Shown: one piece after another, positions 47,218 to 55,866 of the stretch
Layout of the letters: each line of letters begins with the position of its first letter
Numbering within the stretch: the stretch's first letter is position 1
Source of the DNA: Marinobacter pelagius
GTDB lineage: Bacteria; Pseudomonadota; Gammaproteobacteria; Pseudomonadales; Oleiphilaceae
Reading direction: 5' to 3'
DNA length: 64,000 nt
Assembly: GCF_003315345.1 (NCBI RefSeq)
Contig: NZ_QNRO01000006.1
Span: 62,001-126,000 of the forward strand
The notes under the pieces: generated by a model
Seen by the model: the letters and a program-made list of their open reading frames with translations, nothing else
Told to the model about the DNA's origin: nothing
Databases searched by the model: none
Program-made: the position numbers and the translations under genes

Positions 47218-47544
47218 ATGATCGCCAGGGAATGGAAGTGCCGAGTGCCTGAAATCCACAGCGAAGGATTCACAGGCTATCTTTACGAAACCGGCATCAA
47301 AGACTCTTCCTCAACCCCTGGGTTTATCGGCGCGCAGATTTTCCGCCGTTCCCTCACAGATAAAGTTGAACTCACCCTCATCACATACTGGGACGATCTC
47401 GCTTCCATAAAAGCGTTCGCCGGAGGCGATATTTCACAGGCCCGTTTGTATCCCGAAGACGAGTTTTATGAACTTGAGCCCGAGCTTACGGTGCAGCACT
47501 ATGAGGTTATCGAGCATCAGCTTTCACCGGAGCTACGGGGGTAA
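47218..47544 (+). CDS. ABM-fold protein, cassette 15
   Basis: 108 residues. STPGFIGAQIFRRSLTDKVE, LTLITYWDDLASIKAFAG and a C-terminal LTVQHYEVI fit the antibiotic-biosynthesis-monooxygenase fold (W-D-x-x-x-x-I-K-A-F-A-G is very typical). Second ABM cassette after cassette 13, but the two are not close relatives. GGGAG at 9 nt upstream. Confidence 0.86.
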   Translation: MIAREWKCRVPEIHSEGFTGYLYETGIKDSSSTPGFIGAQIFRRSLTDKVELTLITYWDDLASIKAFAGGDISQARLYPEDEFYELEPELTVQHYEVIEHQLSPELRG

Positions 47545-47558
47545 ACCGGTGCTTTTGC

Positions 47559-47643
47559 TTTGTAACAAGGCAATTAAATTCGTTCCGGCCTTTGGCCTCC
47601 ACCGGACGCCCTTGTCAGGGCGCCGTTTATTGCAGCGTTAAAT
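47559..47643 (+). repeat. attC 15
   Basis: TTGTAAC to GTTAAAT, 85 bp; same family as attC 4. The last base overlaps the stop of the reverse-oriented yoeB gene. Confidence 0.92.
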
Positions 47644-47897
47644 CAGTAGTGGTACCGGAGCTGCGCGATAAGCAAAGCGTCATCCGTGACCTTGTAAACG
47701 ATTCGGTGTTCTTCGTTTATCCGGCGAGACCAGTATCCGGCGAGGCTGTGTTTGAGGGGCTCTGGTTTGCCAACACCTTCGAACGGTTCTCGCTTGGTTT
47801 CTTTACTCAACTTGTTGATTCGGTTAAGAATCTTTTTGTCGGTTTTCTGCCAGTACAGATAGTCTTCCCAGGCGTTCTCGGAGAAGATCAGTTTCAT
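47643..47897 (-). CDS. yoeB: YoeB-type toxin (cassette 16)
   Basis: 84-residue ribosome-dependent mRNA interferase. WEDYLYWQKTDKKILNRINKL, split as AWEDYLYWQ and ILNRINKL, GKPEPLKHSLAGYWSRRIN and the C-terminal RIVYKV...YHY match YoeB; the catalytic Glu46/Arg65/His83 set is represented by the KPEPLK Glu, the Arg in WSRRINEEHR and the His in RYHY. Oriented against the array with its own operator. The start overlaps the antitoxin end by 4 nt. Confidence 0.92.
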   Translation of the reverse strand: MKLIFSENAWEDYLYWQKTDKKILNRINKLSKETKREPFEGVGKPEPLKHSLAGYWSRRINEEHRIVYKVTDDALLIAQLRYHY

Positions 47898-48145
47898 TCA
47901 AGAAGTTCCTTTTCCTGACCACCGCCTTGCTCCAGCTCGGCGACGGATTCCAGCAAACGACGGGCGTTCTTTGGCGCCCGAAGAAGGTATGCAGTTTCCT
48001 GCAGTGCTTCGTAGTCCTCAAGGGAGATCATGACCACGGACTGGGATTTGCTCCGGGTGATGATCACTGGAGAATGGTCTTCACAGACCTGCTCCATGGT
48101 TTTTGCTAGATTGGTTCTAGCGGCTGTGTAGCTAATAGCATCCAT
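47894..48145 (-). CDS. yefM: YefM-type antitoxin (cassette 16)
   Basis: 83 residues. MDAISYTAARTNLAKTMEQV is the Phd/YefM DNA-binding N-terminus; SVVMISLEDYEALQETAYLL is typical of YefM. I start at the Met followed by this motif; the longer frame upstream would run through the operator. Represses its own promoter together with YoeB (conditional cooperativity, known for the family). Confidence 0.92.
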   Translation of the reverse strand: MDAISYTAARTNLAKTMEQVCEDHSPVIITRSKSQSVVMISLEDYEALQETAYLLRAPKNARRLLESVAELEQGGGQEKELLE

Positions 48146-48153
48146 ATGGTTGC

Positions 48154-48183
48154 TCCTGTACAGGATGTTGTTCCTGTTCAGGA
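48154..48183 (-). promoter_or_regulatory. YefM operator, two palindromes
   Basis: TCCTGTACAGGA (48154-48165) and TCCTGTTCAGGA (48172-48183), 18 nt apart start to start. The first contains the TGTACA core known for E. coli YefM-YoeB operators. They lie directly upstream of the yefM ATG. Confidence 0.8.
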
Positions 48184-48199
48184 TACCGTACAGAAAAAG

Positions 48200-48277
48200 A
48201 TTTAACAATCGGCTGCACAGCGACCGATTTTCCGCCGCTTTGCGGCTCCAAACCGTCGCGTGAGCCGGGCGTTATGT
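48200..48277 (+). repeat. attC 16
   Basis: ATTTAAC to GTTATGT, 78 bp, with CGACCGATTTTCCG/CAAACCGTCG type inner arms. Confidence 0.88.
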
Positions 48278-48319
48278 GCTCCTTTGTGATTCAAGCTTTT
48301 ATGGAAAACGCGAGAAAAT

Positions 48320-49030
48320 ATGAGTTTTAGCGATGATTTTTTGAATATATTGGGGGCTTGGCAGAGGGGATGGAGCGAGGATCAGAGTACTCGACTCCAA
48401 ATCGCTGACAAACTGAAGAGAAGTGCCAAGAATCTACCTGATGATTTTAAGCAGGTAAGCAGCCCCTGCTATCGCAAAAGATTTTTACACCATGGTGAGC
48501 TTTTTGAAATCATTATGGTTGATGAAAAAGATGAAGGACTGACCAGCTGGACTATCTGTCAGAAATACGCAGAAAATTTCAAAGGCCTTCATAGACCAGA
48601 CGCCGTATCTGCTGCAATTTTTGAACACACCCCAAAAGACGATGAAGTAATTTTGAATATTTGTGCTCTTTGGGATTCGCCGTCTTTCTTAGATTCAGCA
48701 AAACAGTATCAAAAGAATGGTGGAGAAAACGCTGATGCGATTTTTAACTTCAGAGCATCCCAAGGTGAAGTGATTTTAAATGCGCCTCTAAAGGGCAGTG
48801 AAATTGTTGCCCTTACGGGAGCATCTAGCCCTTTTGACGAACTCTGTGATAGGTCGGGCATACCTGAGTCGGAAAGAGATGAATATTTTAAACAGTTGAT
48901 CGATCTGGAGCAGTATCCCGAAGCTTTGAAGTACACGTCGAAAGAGGGAACGCAAAGAGTTATACAAAACACTATTAAAATTATGGAAGATAAGATTGAA
49001 GCGGCCAAACAAGGGCGGAACCACACATAA
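48320..49030 (+). CDS. Cassette 17: hypothetical protein
   Basis: 236 residues, AT-rich gene. An N-terminal helix (SFSDDFLNILGAWQRG) precedes a mixed alpha/beta middle (ELFEIIMVDEKDEGLTSWTICQ; DEVILNICALWDS) and a C-terminal helix with EQYPEALKYTSKEG. No motif I recognise. Its last codons (NHT, stop TAA) overlap attC 17. Note that the end 'KQGRNHT' resembles 'KGRNHTVF' in cassette 7, which may only reflect the shared cassette-end sequence. Confidence 0.65.
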   Translation: MSFSDDFLNILGAWQRGWSEDQSTRLQIADKLKRSAKNLPDDFKQVSSPCYRKRFLHHGELFEIIMVDEKDEGLTSWTICQKYAENFKGLHRPDAVSAAIFEHTPKDDEVILNICALWDSPSFLDSAKQYQKNGGENADAIFNFRASQGEVILNAPLKGSEIVALTGASSPFDELCDRSGIPESERDEYFKQLIDLEQYPEALKYTSKEGTQRVIQNTIKIMEDKIEAAKQGRNHT

Positions 49031-49100
49031 CCAGTAGCGTCAGTCGGACCGGATTGTCACGCTGCGCGCAACAATCCGGCCGCTGCGCATGGCGTTAGAA
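49025..49100 (+). repeat. attC 17
   Basis: ACATAAC to GTTAGAA, 76 bp, with ACCGGATTGT/ACAATCCGG inner palindrome. Confidence 0.9.
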
Positions 49101-49114
49101 GATCAGGTGGGTGC

Positions 49115-49415
49115 ATGCTTCAGTTTCTAGCCGATAACATAGATCAACTTGATTTGGCTCTTGACCAACTCGCTGTGCAGGACAGGAATTTCGACCGCTT
49201 TGCCCTCATGTTGGTAGACAACGTCGTGGAGCTAACCCTGCATCGGTATGCTCAAGATCGAGCGGCAGAAAATCAGTTTTGGGGAAGAAAGGAGGAGCCA
49301 GAGCACGATCCCAAGTTGGTTGAAAAAGCCTTGAGGCAGTCCTTTGACAATAAAGCTAAGGCAGTTCGAGACTTGGGATTATATGGCGAACAACTTTGCA
49401 CAACGGTGCTGAATC
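49115..49415 (+). pseudogene. Cassette 18 gene, 5' part, interrupted by IS66
   Basis: About 100 codons (MLQFLADNIDQLDLALDQL...GEQLCTTVLN) up to and including the target duplication. After deleting the IS and one copy of the 8-bp duplication, the frame continues into the 3' part at 51860, giving a 330-residue protein. The helical N-terminus with RFALMLVDNVVELTLHRYA leads into the RNTAYH motif in the second part. Unless the IS is removed the gene is dead. Confidence 0.85.
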
Positions 49416-49430
49416 GTAAGCGTCTGGGCA

Positions 49431-50996
49431 TCACACCTTGTCAGGTATAGCCGGCTTCCAGTTATGGGGTAATAGCTCGTCGATGGCGTTGTTCTTCTGC
49501 GTCGGCAGTCGTGTCAGAACATCCTTCAGGTAGGCATAGGGATCATGCCCGTTCAGCTTGGCTGACTGGATCAGCGTCATCACCGCAGTCGCACGCTGAC
49601 CGCTGCGCAGTGATCCGGCGAACAGCCAGTTGCTGCGTCCCAGCGCCCAGGGCCGGATCTGGTTTTTCACCCAGTTGTTGTCGATGGGCACAGCACCATT
49701 GTCCAGGTAGCGCGTCAGCGCTTCCCAGCGTTTGAGGCTGTAATCCAGGGCTTTGGCCGTGCCGGAACCATCCGGCACCTTCTGTCGATGCGCCAGCATC
49801 CACTGATGCAGTGCGTCAGCAAGTGGTTTGGCTCTGGTTTGTCGGATTTCCTGGCGCTTATCCGGTGGCAGGTTTTTGGTGTCCCGTTCGATCTCGTAGA
49901 GTCCGCCGATGTATTCCAGTGCCTTCGCAGCCAGCTCGCTCTTATTGGCTTCGTGCAGGTCGTAGAACTTGCGCCGGGCGTGGGCCATACAGCCGATTTC
50001 GGTGATGCCGTTGCCGAACCCGGCTTTGTAGCCAGCATAATCATCACAGACCAGCTTGCCCTGCCAGTCACCCAGGAAGGTTCGGGCGTGTTCGCCTGCA
50101 CGGCTGGGTGCGAAGTCGTAAACGGTGGCTTTCAGGTCCGAGAACGGCGTGGTGCAGTAGGCCCAGACGTAGGCCTTGTGGGTTTTCTTCTTGCCCGGAG
50201 CCAGCATGCTGACCGGTGTTTCATCGGCATGCAGAACGTTATGCTCCAGCAAGGTGTCTCTCAGCGCATCCGCTAGAGGTTGCAACTGCACACCGCAGGC
50301 ACCCACCCATTCGGCCAGGGTGGAGCGAGGGATTTCCAGGCCAGCGCGACCGAAGATGCGTTCCTGACGGTACAGTGGTAGATGGTCCGCGTATTTGGCC
50401 ACCAGCACCTGAGCCAGCAGGCCGGCGGTGGGGATACCCTTGTCGATCACCTGCGATGGTACCGGTGCCTGGATCAAGGTCTCGCATTTGTCGCAGGCCC
50501 ACTTGCCACGGATGTGGCGCTCGACGGTGAACTCGCCGGGGACGTAGCCCAGCTTCTCGCTGATGTCTTCACCAATACGCTTGAGCTGGCAGCCACACTG
50601 GCACCGGGTATTGTCCGGTTCGTGGTGGATCAGGGTCCGAGGCAGCTCGGGTGGCAGCGGTGTACGCTTGGGTTGCTGCTTTGGCCGGGTGGCTTTCTCC
50701 TCCTCGGTCATCGCCTGATCCAGCTCGACCTCGATCGCTGCCAGGTCGCTGTCGATCAGTTCGTCCAGCAGCTTTCCCTGAACGGCATCGAGTTGCTCAC
50801 TGCGCCGGGCGTACTTGTGACGCTTGAGGATGGCGACTTCGTGGGTCAGCTTCTCGATGATGGCGTTGCTGCGCACCAACTCTCGCTCCTTCCGGCCCAA
50901 GACTTGATCCTTGGCGTCCAGAGAGTCCATCAGTTCCGTCGCCAGGGCACGGAGCTGATCGGCAGAGAGTTGGTTGATGTCGGGGCGCTGAGTCAT
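49431..50996 (-). CDS. tnpC: IS66 transposase TnpC
   Basis: 521 residues. An N-terminal leucine-zipper-like coiled coil (QLSADQLRALATELMDSL; KLTHEVAILKRHKYARRSEQL in part) precedes a CQCGCQLKRIGEDISEKLGY zinc finger (C...C, then WACDKCETL). The DDE catalytic region includes LHADETPVSMLAPG, CDDYAGYKAGFG and the C-terminal IDNNWVKNQIRPWALGRSNW with the last Glu/Asn-rich stretch. Stops 15 bp inside the left end. Appears intact. Confidence 0.94.
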   Translation of the reverse strand: MTQRPDINQLSADQLRALATELMDSLDAKDQVLGRKERELVRSNAIIEKLTHEVAILKRHKYARRSEQLDAVQGKLLDELIDSDLAAIEVELDQAMTEEEKATRPKQQPKRTPLPPELPRTLIHHEPDNTRCQCGCQLKRIGEDISEKLGYVPGEFTVERHIRGKWACDKCETLIQAPVPSQVIDKGIPTAGLLAQVLVAKYADHLPLYRQERIFGRAGLEIPRSTLAEWVGACGVQLQPLADALRDTLLEHNVLHADETPVSMLAPGKKKTHKAYVWAYCTTPFSDLKATVYDFAPSRAGEHARTFLGDWQGKLVCDDYAGYKAGFGNGITEIGCMAHARRKFYDLHEANKSELAAKALEYIGGLYEIERDTKNLPPDKRQEIRQTRAKPLADALHQWMLAHRQKVPDGSGTAKALDYSLKRWEALTRYLDNGAVPIDNNWVKNQIRPWALGRSNWLFAGSLRSGQRATAVMTLIQSAKLNGHDPYAYLKDVLTRLPTQKNNAIDELLPHNWKPAIPDKV

Positions 50997-51071
50997 GCCG
51001 CCTAGTATGCCAAGTCCCTGTGCGGCAAGCGATTCGCGGTTCTGGCTATAGCGGCATCACGGCACTTGTGG

Positions 51072-51407
51072 TTACAGGATGGAGATAACGCCTTCCGCGC
51101 CAATGCGCTGCCAGGGCAAGCCCTGAACCAGGGCGGACAGCTGTTCCTCAGTCAGGCGTAATTGGTCACCGCGCCAGGATTCGCCCCAATGGAATTTACC
51201 CCGGTTCAGCCGACGGGCACAGAGCCAGATGCCCAGTCCATCGTGGATGAGCACCTTCATCCGGTTGCCCCGTTTGTTGGCGAACAGGTAGGCGCAATTG
51301 GGCCTGGCCGAACCGAACACCTGAATAACCCGGGCCAGGGCCTTGTCGGGCCCGGCCCGCATATCCAGTGGTTCGGTGGCCAGCCAGATCTCGTCAATGC
51401 GGATCAT
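51072..51407 (-). CDS. tnpB: IS66 accessory protein TnpB
   Basis: 111 residues. MIRIDEIWLATEPLDMRAGPDKAL and YLFANKRGNRMKVLIHDGLGIWLCARRLNRGKFHW, in parts WLATEPLDMRAGPDKAL and NRMKVLIHDGLGIWLCARRL, are the IS66 Orf2 hallmarks. The ATG overlaps the tnpA stop by 4 nt. Confidence 0.94.
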   Translation of the reverse strand: MIRIDEIWLATEPLDMRAGPDKALARVIQVFGSARPNCAYLFANKRGNRMKVLIHDGLGIWLCARRLNRGKFHWGESWRGDQLRLTEEQLSALVQGLPWQRIGAEGVISIL

Positions 51408-51769
51408 CCCAACAGGTCCCGCAGCAAAGCGATGCACTGGTGCGCCTGCTCCGCCGGCCACTCCACCACAACCACACCACCGGCGCGGGGAATCTCGATG
51501 CGGATGGTGCTACGCTTGCCGGAGACCGATTGGTGGCTCGGCGCTGAGGTTGCCGCTGGCAGTTTGACCGGTACAAATCCCGGTGTTTTATCCGCTCGCT
51601 GCGCTTCACTCATCCAGCGCCGGACCATGTTGGCGTTGAGACCGTTATCCAGCGAGATCCGGGAAACAGAGGCACCGGGTTCCAGGCATTTGGCGACAAT
51701 CTGGGCTTTGAATTCCCGGGAAAACCGGCGACGGCGTTGGTAGGGCTTGGTTACGCTTACTTCGTTCAT
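51404..51769 (-). CDS. tnpA: IS66 accessory protein TnpA
   Basis: 121 residues. An HTH of the IS3/IS66 Orf1 type (RRRFSREFKAQIVAKCLEPG; ISLDNGLNANMVRRWMSE) and a C-terminal beta segment (STIRIEIPRAGGVVVVEWP). It is encoded near the right end with the palindrome just upstream. Confidence 0.92.
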   Translation of the reverse strand: MNEVSVTKPYQRRRRFSREFKAQIVAKCLEPGASVSRISLDNGLNANMVRRWMSEAQRADKTPGFVPVKLPAATSAPSHQSVSGKRSTIRIEIPRAGGVVVVEWPAEQAHQCIALLRDLLG

Positions 51770-51859
51770 GTTAAGTGTCCACTAGAAAATAAGTGGACAC
51801 TATCCTGACGGCGGCAACGCCAGGCTCAAGATGGGATTACCGGACGGTTACGCTGAATC

Positions 51860-52551
51860 TACATCGCTTTCGAAATACTGCCTACCACCAAGGACTACGA
51901 CACGAAGGCATTCTTCATTCGCTAGCAGTTTTCTACTTCATTAACGCGTGCGACCTCTTACTATGTTACGAGCCCCGTTTCTGGGCATGGTCTAGTCAAG
52001 ACAGATACTCTCATCGAGCTCGCAAGTACATCGGCGACATCAAGATGCGGGACCACAAGGATGTTCTCCAAAGCGCGTCTCTCCGGTTAAAAGAAGTCGC
52101 AATGTCACTGGATTTTGATCTTATTCAGGATCTTGCAGCAGATATGGAGTCCTCAATCGAGGCAACGAACGAAATGATCGATTTCTTGGCTAATGATGCA
52201 CCTGAGAGGCGCACCAGGGACCAAGTTATTGTGGATGTGCAGGCGTGGCCGTTCGCATTTACCGAAGAAGCAAAAGAGTTTGCGAGGAATAACGGGTGTA
52301 CAGCTAAATACGTAGGGTCTTACGTCGAATGGATTGCTCAGAACTACAAGTGGCCAGTCACATCAGACCCTGTAGTATCCTGGCGTGATCGATTGAATAC
52401 CGTTCGCCAGCAAGCTGACCCTCACGAAGCCCTAAAGCGATATTGTGATTTTATGAGTCAGACGAAAGTCTTGCGAGCTCGGATTGATGAGGCTGCTGGC
52501 CAGCTTGATACACACATTCAGCAGCTCATTGACGAAGCTCGTGGCAAGTGA
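51860..52551 (+). pseudogene. Cassette 18 gene, 3' part, with HEPN-type RNxxxH motif
   Basis: Resumes in frame after the second copy of the target duplication: LHRFRNTAYHQGLRHEGI, then FYFINACDLLLCYEPRFWAW and further helical sequence to DEARGK. RNTAYH fits the R-x4-H motif of HEPN ribonucleases or RNA-binding domains; the upstream helix LTLHRYAQDRA is in the first part. The IS sits four residues before this motif. A short in-frame start within IS DNA exists but its product would lack the first third. Confidence 0.8.
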
Positions 52552-52553
52552 TC

Positions 52554-52637
52554 TTCTAACCAGTGCAGGCACGGTGACGCCTACTACATTGCGCCTTCGG
52601 CTCCATTCCAAGGGCGCGCATGCTGCAAGCGTTATGA
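52554..52637 (+). repeat. attC 18
   Basis: TTCTAAC to GTTATGA, 84 bp; attC 7 family. Confidence 0.92.
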
Positions 52638-52681
52638 GGCTCTAAGAGAGTAGGCTTTGAGTTCTAAACGGAAAGGAACGT

Positions 52682-54508
52682 ATGGATACTGCAGTAAAGT
52701 TAACTCGTGAAATCTTTATGGAATGCGACTGGAGTTATGACGTATCCCCGGAAAACCACTATGGATACTCTTCAGTTATGAGTTGTCTGCAGAAATCTGC
52801 AAAGGCAATGGAGGAAGCGGGGAAGCCAGAGCACGCTAAAGTCCTAGAAGTGCTGTCGCGAGCAGCTTCAATGATGCTGAGACCGAGTAGTCTCAATGAG
52901 CCCTTCACCGCACGCTTCCAAGACTTTCAGGCAGGAAGGCGGTCTTCTCAGCCTGAAGACTTTACCGAGGAAGAATTAATTTTCTTCGACACCATTCTAA
53001 ACGATATCGATGAGCCATGGTTAAGAGCGAGGCTGGCGGATCTACTTTGGCTGCTAAGAAAACCGAAGAACCCAGAACATGCAAAAATTGCAGTAGATTC
53101 GTATATTGCGAATCCGATTGATTCGGAAACTTGGCATCGCGATGTAAGAAATGCATGGGAACGGGCTGCTCGTTTATGCATGCAAATCAAAGATTATGAC
53201 CGGCTAGATAATATAAAAAATGGCTTGTTCTCAGTGTTCTGCTCCGAGCATCCAAGAAGTAAGTTCATGGCGTTATGGGTCGCGGATTTACTGGATCAGC
53301 TAAAAATTGATAGAGATTTTAAAGAAGATATAGCTTCATCGCTGAATGAAAAAGCGCTCGAATTAAAACGTGATGGGGATTTCCATTCTTCGAGATCATA
53401 TTTTGAATTGGCAGCAAAGAAGTATCAGCAGTGCTCTGCGGAGCAAGGCTGGCTGGAAGCACTGATAGCGATAGCCGACTGTTTTGAGCTGGAAGCTGAT
53501 TCGAGGTCGCATGGTAGTAACATGGCTGCCAATTCTTTCTATGAAAATGCAATACAGGCATACCGTCGAATCCCGAACAAACATAGAGAAGGCTACGATG
53601 TCGATAACAGAATCTCAATAATACGAAGTAAAATCAAAGAATCAGGTCGAGCTACACTAGAGGAAATGGACGTGTTAGAAACGCCTGGGGTAGATATATC
53701 CGAGATTTCAAAGTCATCAATGGCGCATGTTGCCGGGAAAGACAGTCCGGGGGACGCCTTGATGTATTTTAGCGGCTTGTTCAATGGTCCCAAATATCAA
53801 GAATTGGCGTCTAGCGCAAAAGAAAGTATGCAGGAATGCATATTTAGTAGTCTATCAGGCTCAAACCATATGAGTAGTGATGGCCGCGTTGTTGCGAAGA
53901 CCCCTCCCATGAACTTGACCGCGGGTGAGGACGATCCGGCAAATCAGGCTGTTTTGAAAAGGCAGGTCCAACAGCAATTTTCTTTTGAGGTACAGCTTGT
54001 AGTGCAAGGTCAAATACTGCCTGCACTGGGACAGTTGCTTATGGAGCACAGGTTTACAAAGGACTTGCTCATAGCTTCGTGCTATCAATCCCCCATTGTT
54101 CCAAAAGATCGAGAGAAACTCTTAGGTGATGCGTTATGGCAAGGCTTCGAATACGAGTTTGGTGCTGCGATCTACTTGCTTTGCCCTCAGGTTGAGCACA
54201 TCGTTCGGACACAGCTGAAGGAATCTGGTTTCCATACAAGCACGATTGATAAAGATGGAATAGAAAATGAGAATGGACTGAGTACGCTGATGGATTCTCC
54301 GGAAGCTGTTCAGGTATTCGGTGAAGACCTGTCTTTTGAAATAAGAAGTATCTTCACTGAGGCTCTGGGCTTTAACCTCCGTAATGAAACTGCACACGGG
54401 CTACTGGACGATAATGCATCCTCCTCTTTAGCTGCTATTTACGCGTGGTGGATGGTTCTCAGGTTAGTCCTTCGTTCAATTGTGCTTGGCGGCATCAAAG
54501 CCGACTAG
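52682..54508 (+). CDS. Cassette 19: DUF4209-type protein with HEPN-like RNxxxH motif
   Basis: 608 residues, unusually large for a cassette. The first 330 residues are helical TPR-like or armadillo-like repeats (DVRNAWERAARLCMQIKDYD, SYFELAAKKYQQCSAEQGWL). The C-terminal 170 residues match DUF4209: LWQGFEYEFGAAIYLLCPQV, EHIVRTQLKESG, GLSTLMD, then LGFNLRNETAHGLLDD with Arg567-Asn568...His572. This R-N-x-x-x-H-G is the signature of a HEPN-like fold. RNase activity is an inference. AAAGGAACGT precedes the ATG. Confidence 0.82.
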   Translation: MDTAVKLTREIFMECDWSYDVSPENHYGYSSVMSCLQKSAKAMEEAGKPEHAKVLEVLSRAASMMLRPSSLNEPFTARFQDFQAGRRSSQPEDFTEEELIFFDTILNDIDEPWLRARLADLLWLLRKPKNPEHAKIAVDSYIANPIDSETWHRDVRNAWERAARLCMQIKDYDRLDNIKNGLFSVFCSEHPRSKFMALWVADLLDQLKIDRDFKEDIASSLNEKALELKRDGDFHSSRSYFELAAKKYQQCSAEQGWLEALIAIADCFELEADSRSHGSNMAANSFYENAIQAYRRIPNKHREGYDVDNRISIIRSKIKESGRATLEEMDVLETPGVDISEISKSSMAHVAGKDSPGDALMYFSGLFNGPKYQELASSAKESMQECIFSSLSGSNHMSSDGRVVAKTPPMNLTAGEDDPANQAVLKRQVQQQFSFEVQLVVQGQILPALGQLLMEHRFTKDLLIASCYQSPIVPKDREKLLGDALWQGFEYEFGAAIYLLCPQVEHIVRTQLKESGFHTSTIDKDGIENENGLSTLMDSPEAVQVFGEDLSFEIRSIFTEALGFNLRNETAHGLLDDNASSSLAAIYAWWMVLRLVLRSIVLGGIKAD

Positions 54509-54540
54509 CATCGCGCGCATGGCCAGAGAATGATAGATCC

Positions 54541-54618
54541 GCATAACCAAACCATGCACCGGATGTCAAAACCTTCGCTTCGCTATGGCTTTGCCACCGG
54601 TGATGGCGGGCGTTATGC
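54541..54618 (+). repeat. attC 19
   Basis: GCATAAC to GTTATGC, 78 bp, with GTCAAAACC/GGCTTTGCC arms. Confidence 0.85.
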
Positions 54619-54644
54619 AGCCGGATTGACTAGGGAGATAAGGA

Positions 54645-55166
54645 ATGCCTGAGTGGGGCGTAGCCTTAATTGGTGTTTTCGTTGGGTTCCTATTGAACGA
54701 AGTAGTGTCGTTCCTCAAGCGGTACTGCCAGCTTTCGACCTATCTAAAGGCTCTGAATGATGAGCTAGAAGCAAATAAGTTTCAGATACGGCAAAAGAGA
54801 GAAATAGCAGAGAAAATTCTCGAAGCACTTGAAAAAGGCCATTTTCTTCCCGGCAAAAGCGTCCCGTTTGCTTCACTCGCGTATTCCAACTACATGGCCA
54901 ATTTAGTGCCAAAACTCAGCCCCATCGAGCGAGACAACGTCAGACACATTTACGGAAATCTTTTGGCAGTCGATGAAATAATGTCGTCGCTTGAGGAGTC
55001 ATTCAGAACAGATCATCAAGCAGGCGTCATGGAGAACGTCTCAGAAGCTTACAAGGGGAAGGTTCGAGACATTATTACGAATTATGATGTGATTTCGCAC
55101 TTAATTGATAGTTATCTCAAAGGACAACCTGAAGACATTTATCATAGAAATCAGGAAAATGCATAA
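54645..55166 (+). CDS. Cassette 20a: membrane-anchored helical protein, unknown
   Basis: 173 residues: an N-terminal membrane helix (VALIGVFVGFLLNEVVSFLK), then long charged helices (LNDELEANKFQIRQKREIAEKILEAL in part; IERDNVRHIYGNLLAVDEIM). GGGAGATAAGG precedes the ATG. The topology resembles many small membrane-attached effectors of unknown role. First of two genes in one cassette. Confidence 0.7.
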   Translation: MPEWGVALIGVFVGFLLNEVVSFLKRYCQLSTYLKALNDELEANKFQIRQKREIAEKILEALEKGHFLPGKSVPFASLAYSNYMANLVPKLSPIERDNVRHIYGNLLAVDEIMSSLEESFRTDHQAGVMENVSEAYKGKVRDIITNYDVISHLIDSYLKGQPEDIYHRNQENA

Positions 55167-55207
55167 TTAGCTGTTATATAGAGAGAAGCGCGAAACAGGG
55201 AGTTAGT

Positions 55208-55792
55208 ATGAAAAACTATTTCTACTTTTTAGTTCTGATGCTTTCCGTTCCAAACTTGGCTTCGGCGGACGAAAGTTCCTCTCTACTTTTTGATGGAGGA
55301 ATGGGCAGCCTAATCGCCTTAAGGGATAATTTTTTTATCGAATATAGTGACCAAGTTTCGGATGGCTGTCTTCCCCAGCCCTCGAAAATGAAAGACAAGA
55401 TGGAGTTAGCTCTCCGACAAAACGGGTTCTCCATTTCATCAGAAAAATCATTTTTCCCGAATGTGGTAAAAATTACAGCACTGGGATTTGGTACAAACAA
55501 CTATTCATGTGCAGTTCATGTCGAAGCGAGTCTTGTATTTTTCGCCAATGTTGCAGTGCCTTACGCACAAGAAATGGAAGACGGTAAAACCACATTTGCA
55601 CCAGTAACTTATAAATTTGGTAGCACAATGTTGACTGGTAGTAAAAATGGGATGCAGGGACGCGTAGAAGAAACAGTAAAAGAATATGGTGATAATCTAT
55701 ACTTGCAAATTTCTCGTTCCAAGGACGAACTGGCTGAAAATTTTCCTGAAATTCTCGAATACCACACAAAGCAGAATTCGCAGAACAATTAA
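55208..55792 (+). CDS. Cassette 20b: secreted protein, unknown
   Basis: 194 residues with a signal peptide (KNYFYFLVLMLSVPNLASA, cut before DES). The mature part has two cysteines (CLPQPSKMKDK; NNYSCAVHVEAS) that may form a disulphide. An ACAGGGAGTTAG ribosome-binding site. No family recognised. There is no attC between it and cassette 20a (41-bp gap), so the two genes travel together. Confidence 0.7.
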   Translation: MKNYFYFLVLMLSVPNLASADESSSLLFDGGMGSLIALRDNFFIEYSDQVSDGCLPQPSKMKDKMELALRQNGFSISSEKSFFPNVVKITALGFGTNNYSCAVHVEASLVFFANVAVPYAQEMEDGKTTFAPVTYKFGSTMLTGSKNGMQGRVEETVKEYGDNLYLQISRSKDELAENFPEILEYHTKQNSQNN

Positions 55793-55794
55793 AA

Positions 55795-55866
55795 ATATAA
55801 CAAGGTGGTCAACAGGACGCCAACTACGCTGCGCTCCGTCGGCGCCCATTACCACTGGCGTTAGGG
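55795..55866 (+). repeat. attC 20
   Basis: ATATAAC to GTTAGGG, 72 bp, with GGACGCC/GGCGCCC arms. Confidence 0.88.

Larger units (their letters stand above)
49416..51851 (-). mobile_element. IS66-family insertion sequence, complete
   Basis: 2436 bp carrying tnpA, tnpB and tnpC. The ends are related inverted repeats: GTAAGCGTCTGGGCATCACA on the left, and reading inward from the right GTAACCGTCCGGTAATCCCA. Flanked by an 8-bp target duplication GCTGAATC (49408-49415 and 51852-51859), the size expected for IS66. A palindrome AGTGTCCACT/AGTGGACACT (51774-51801) lies before tnpA. It inserted inside the cassette 18 gene. Confidence 0.95.
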
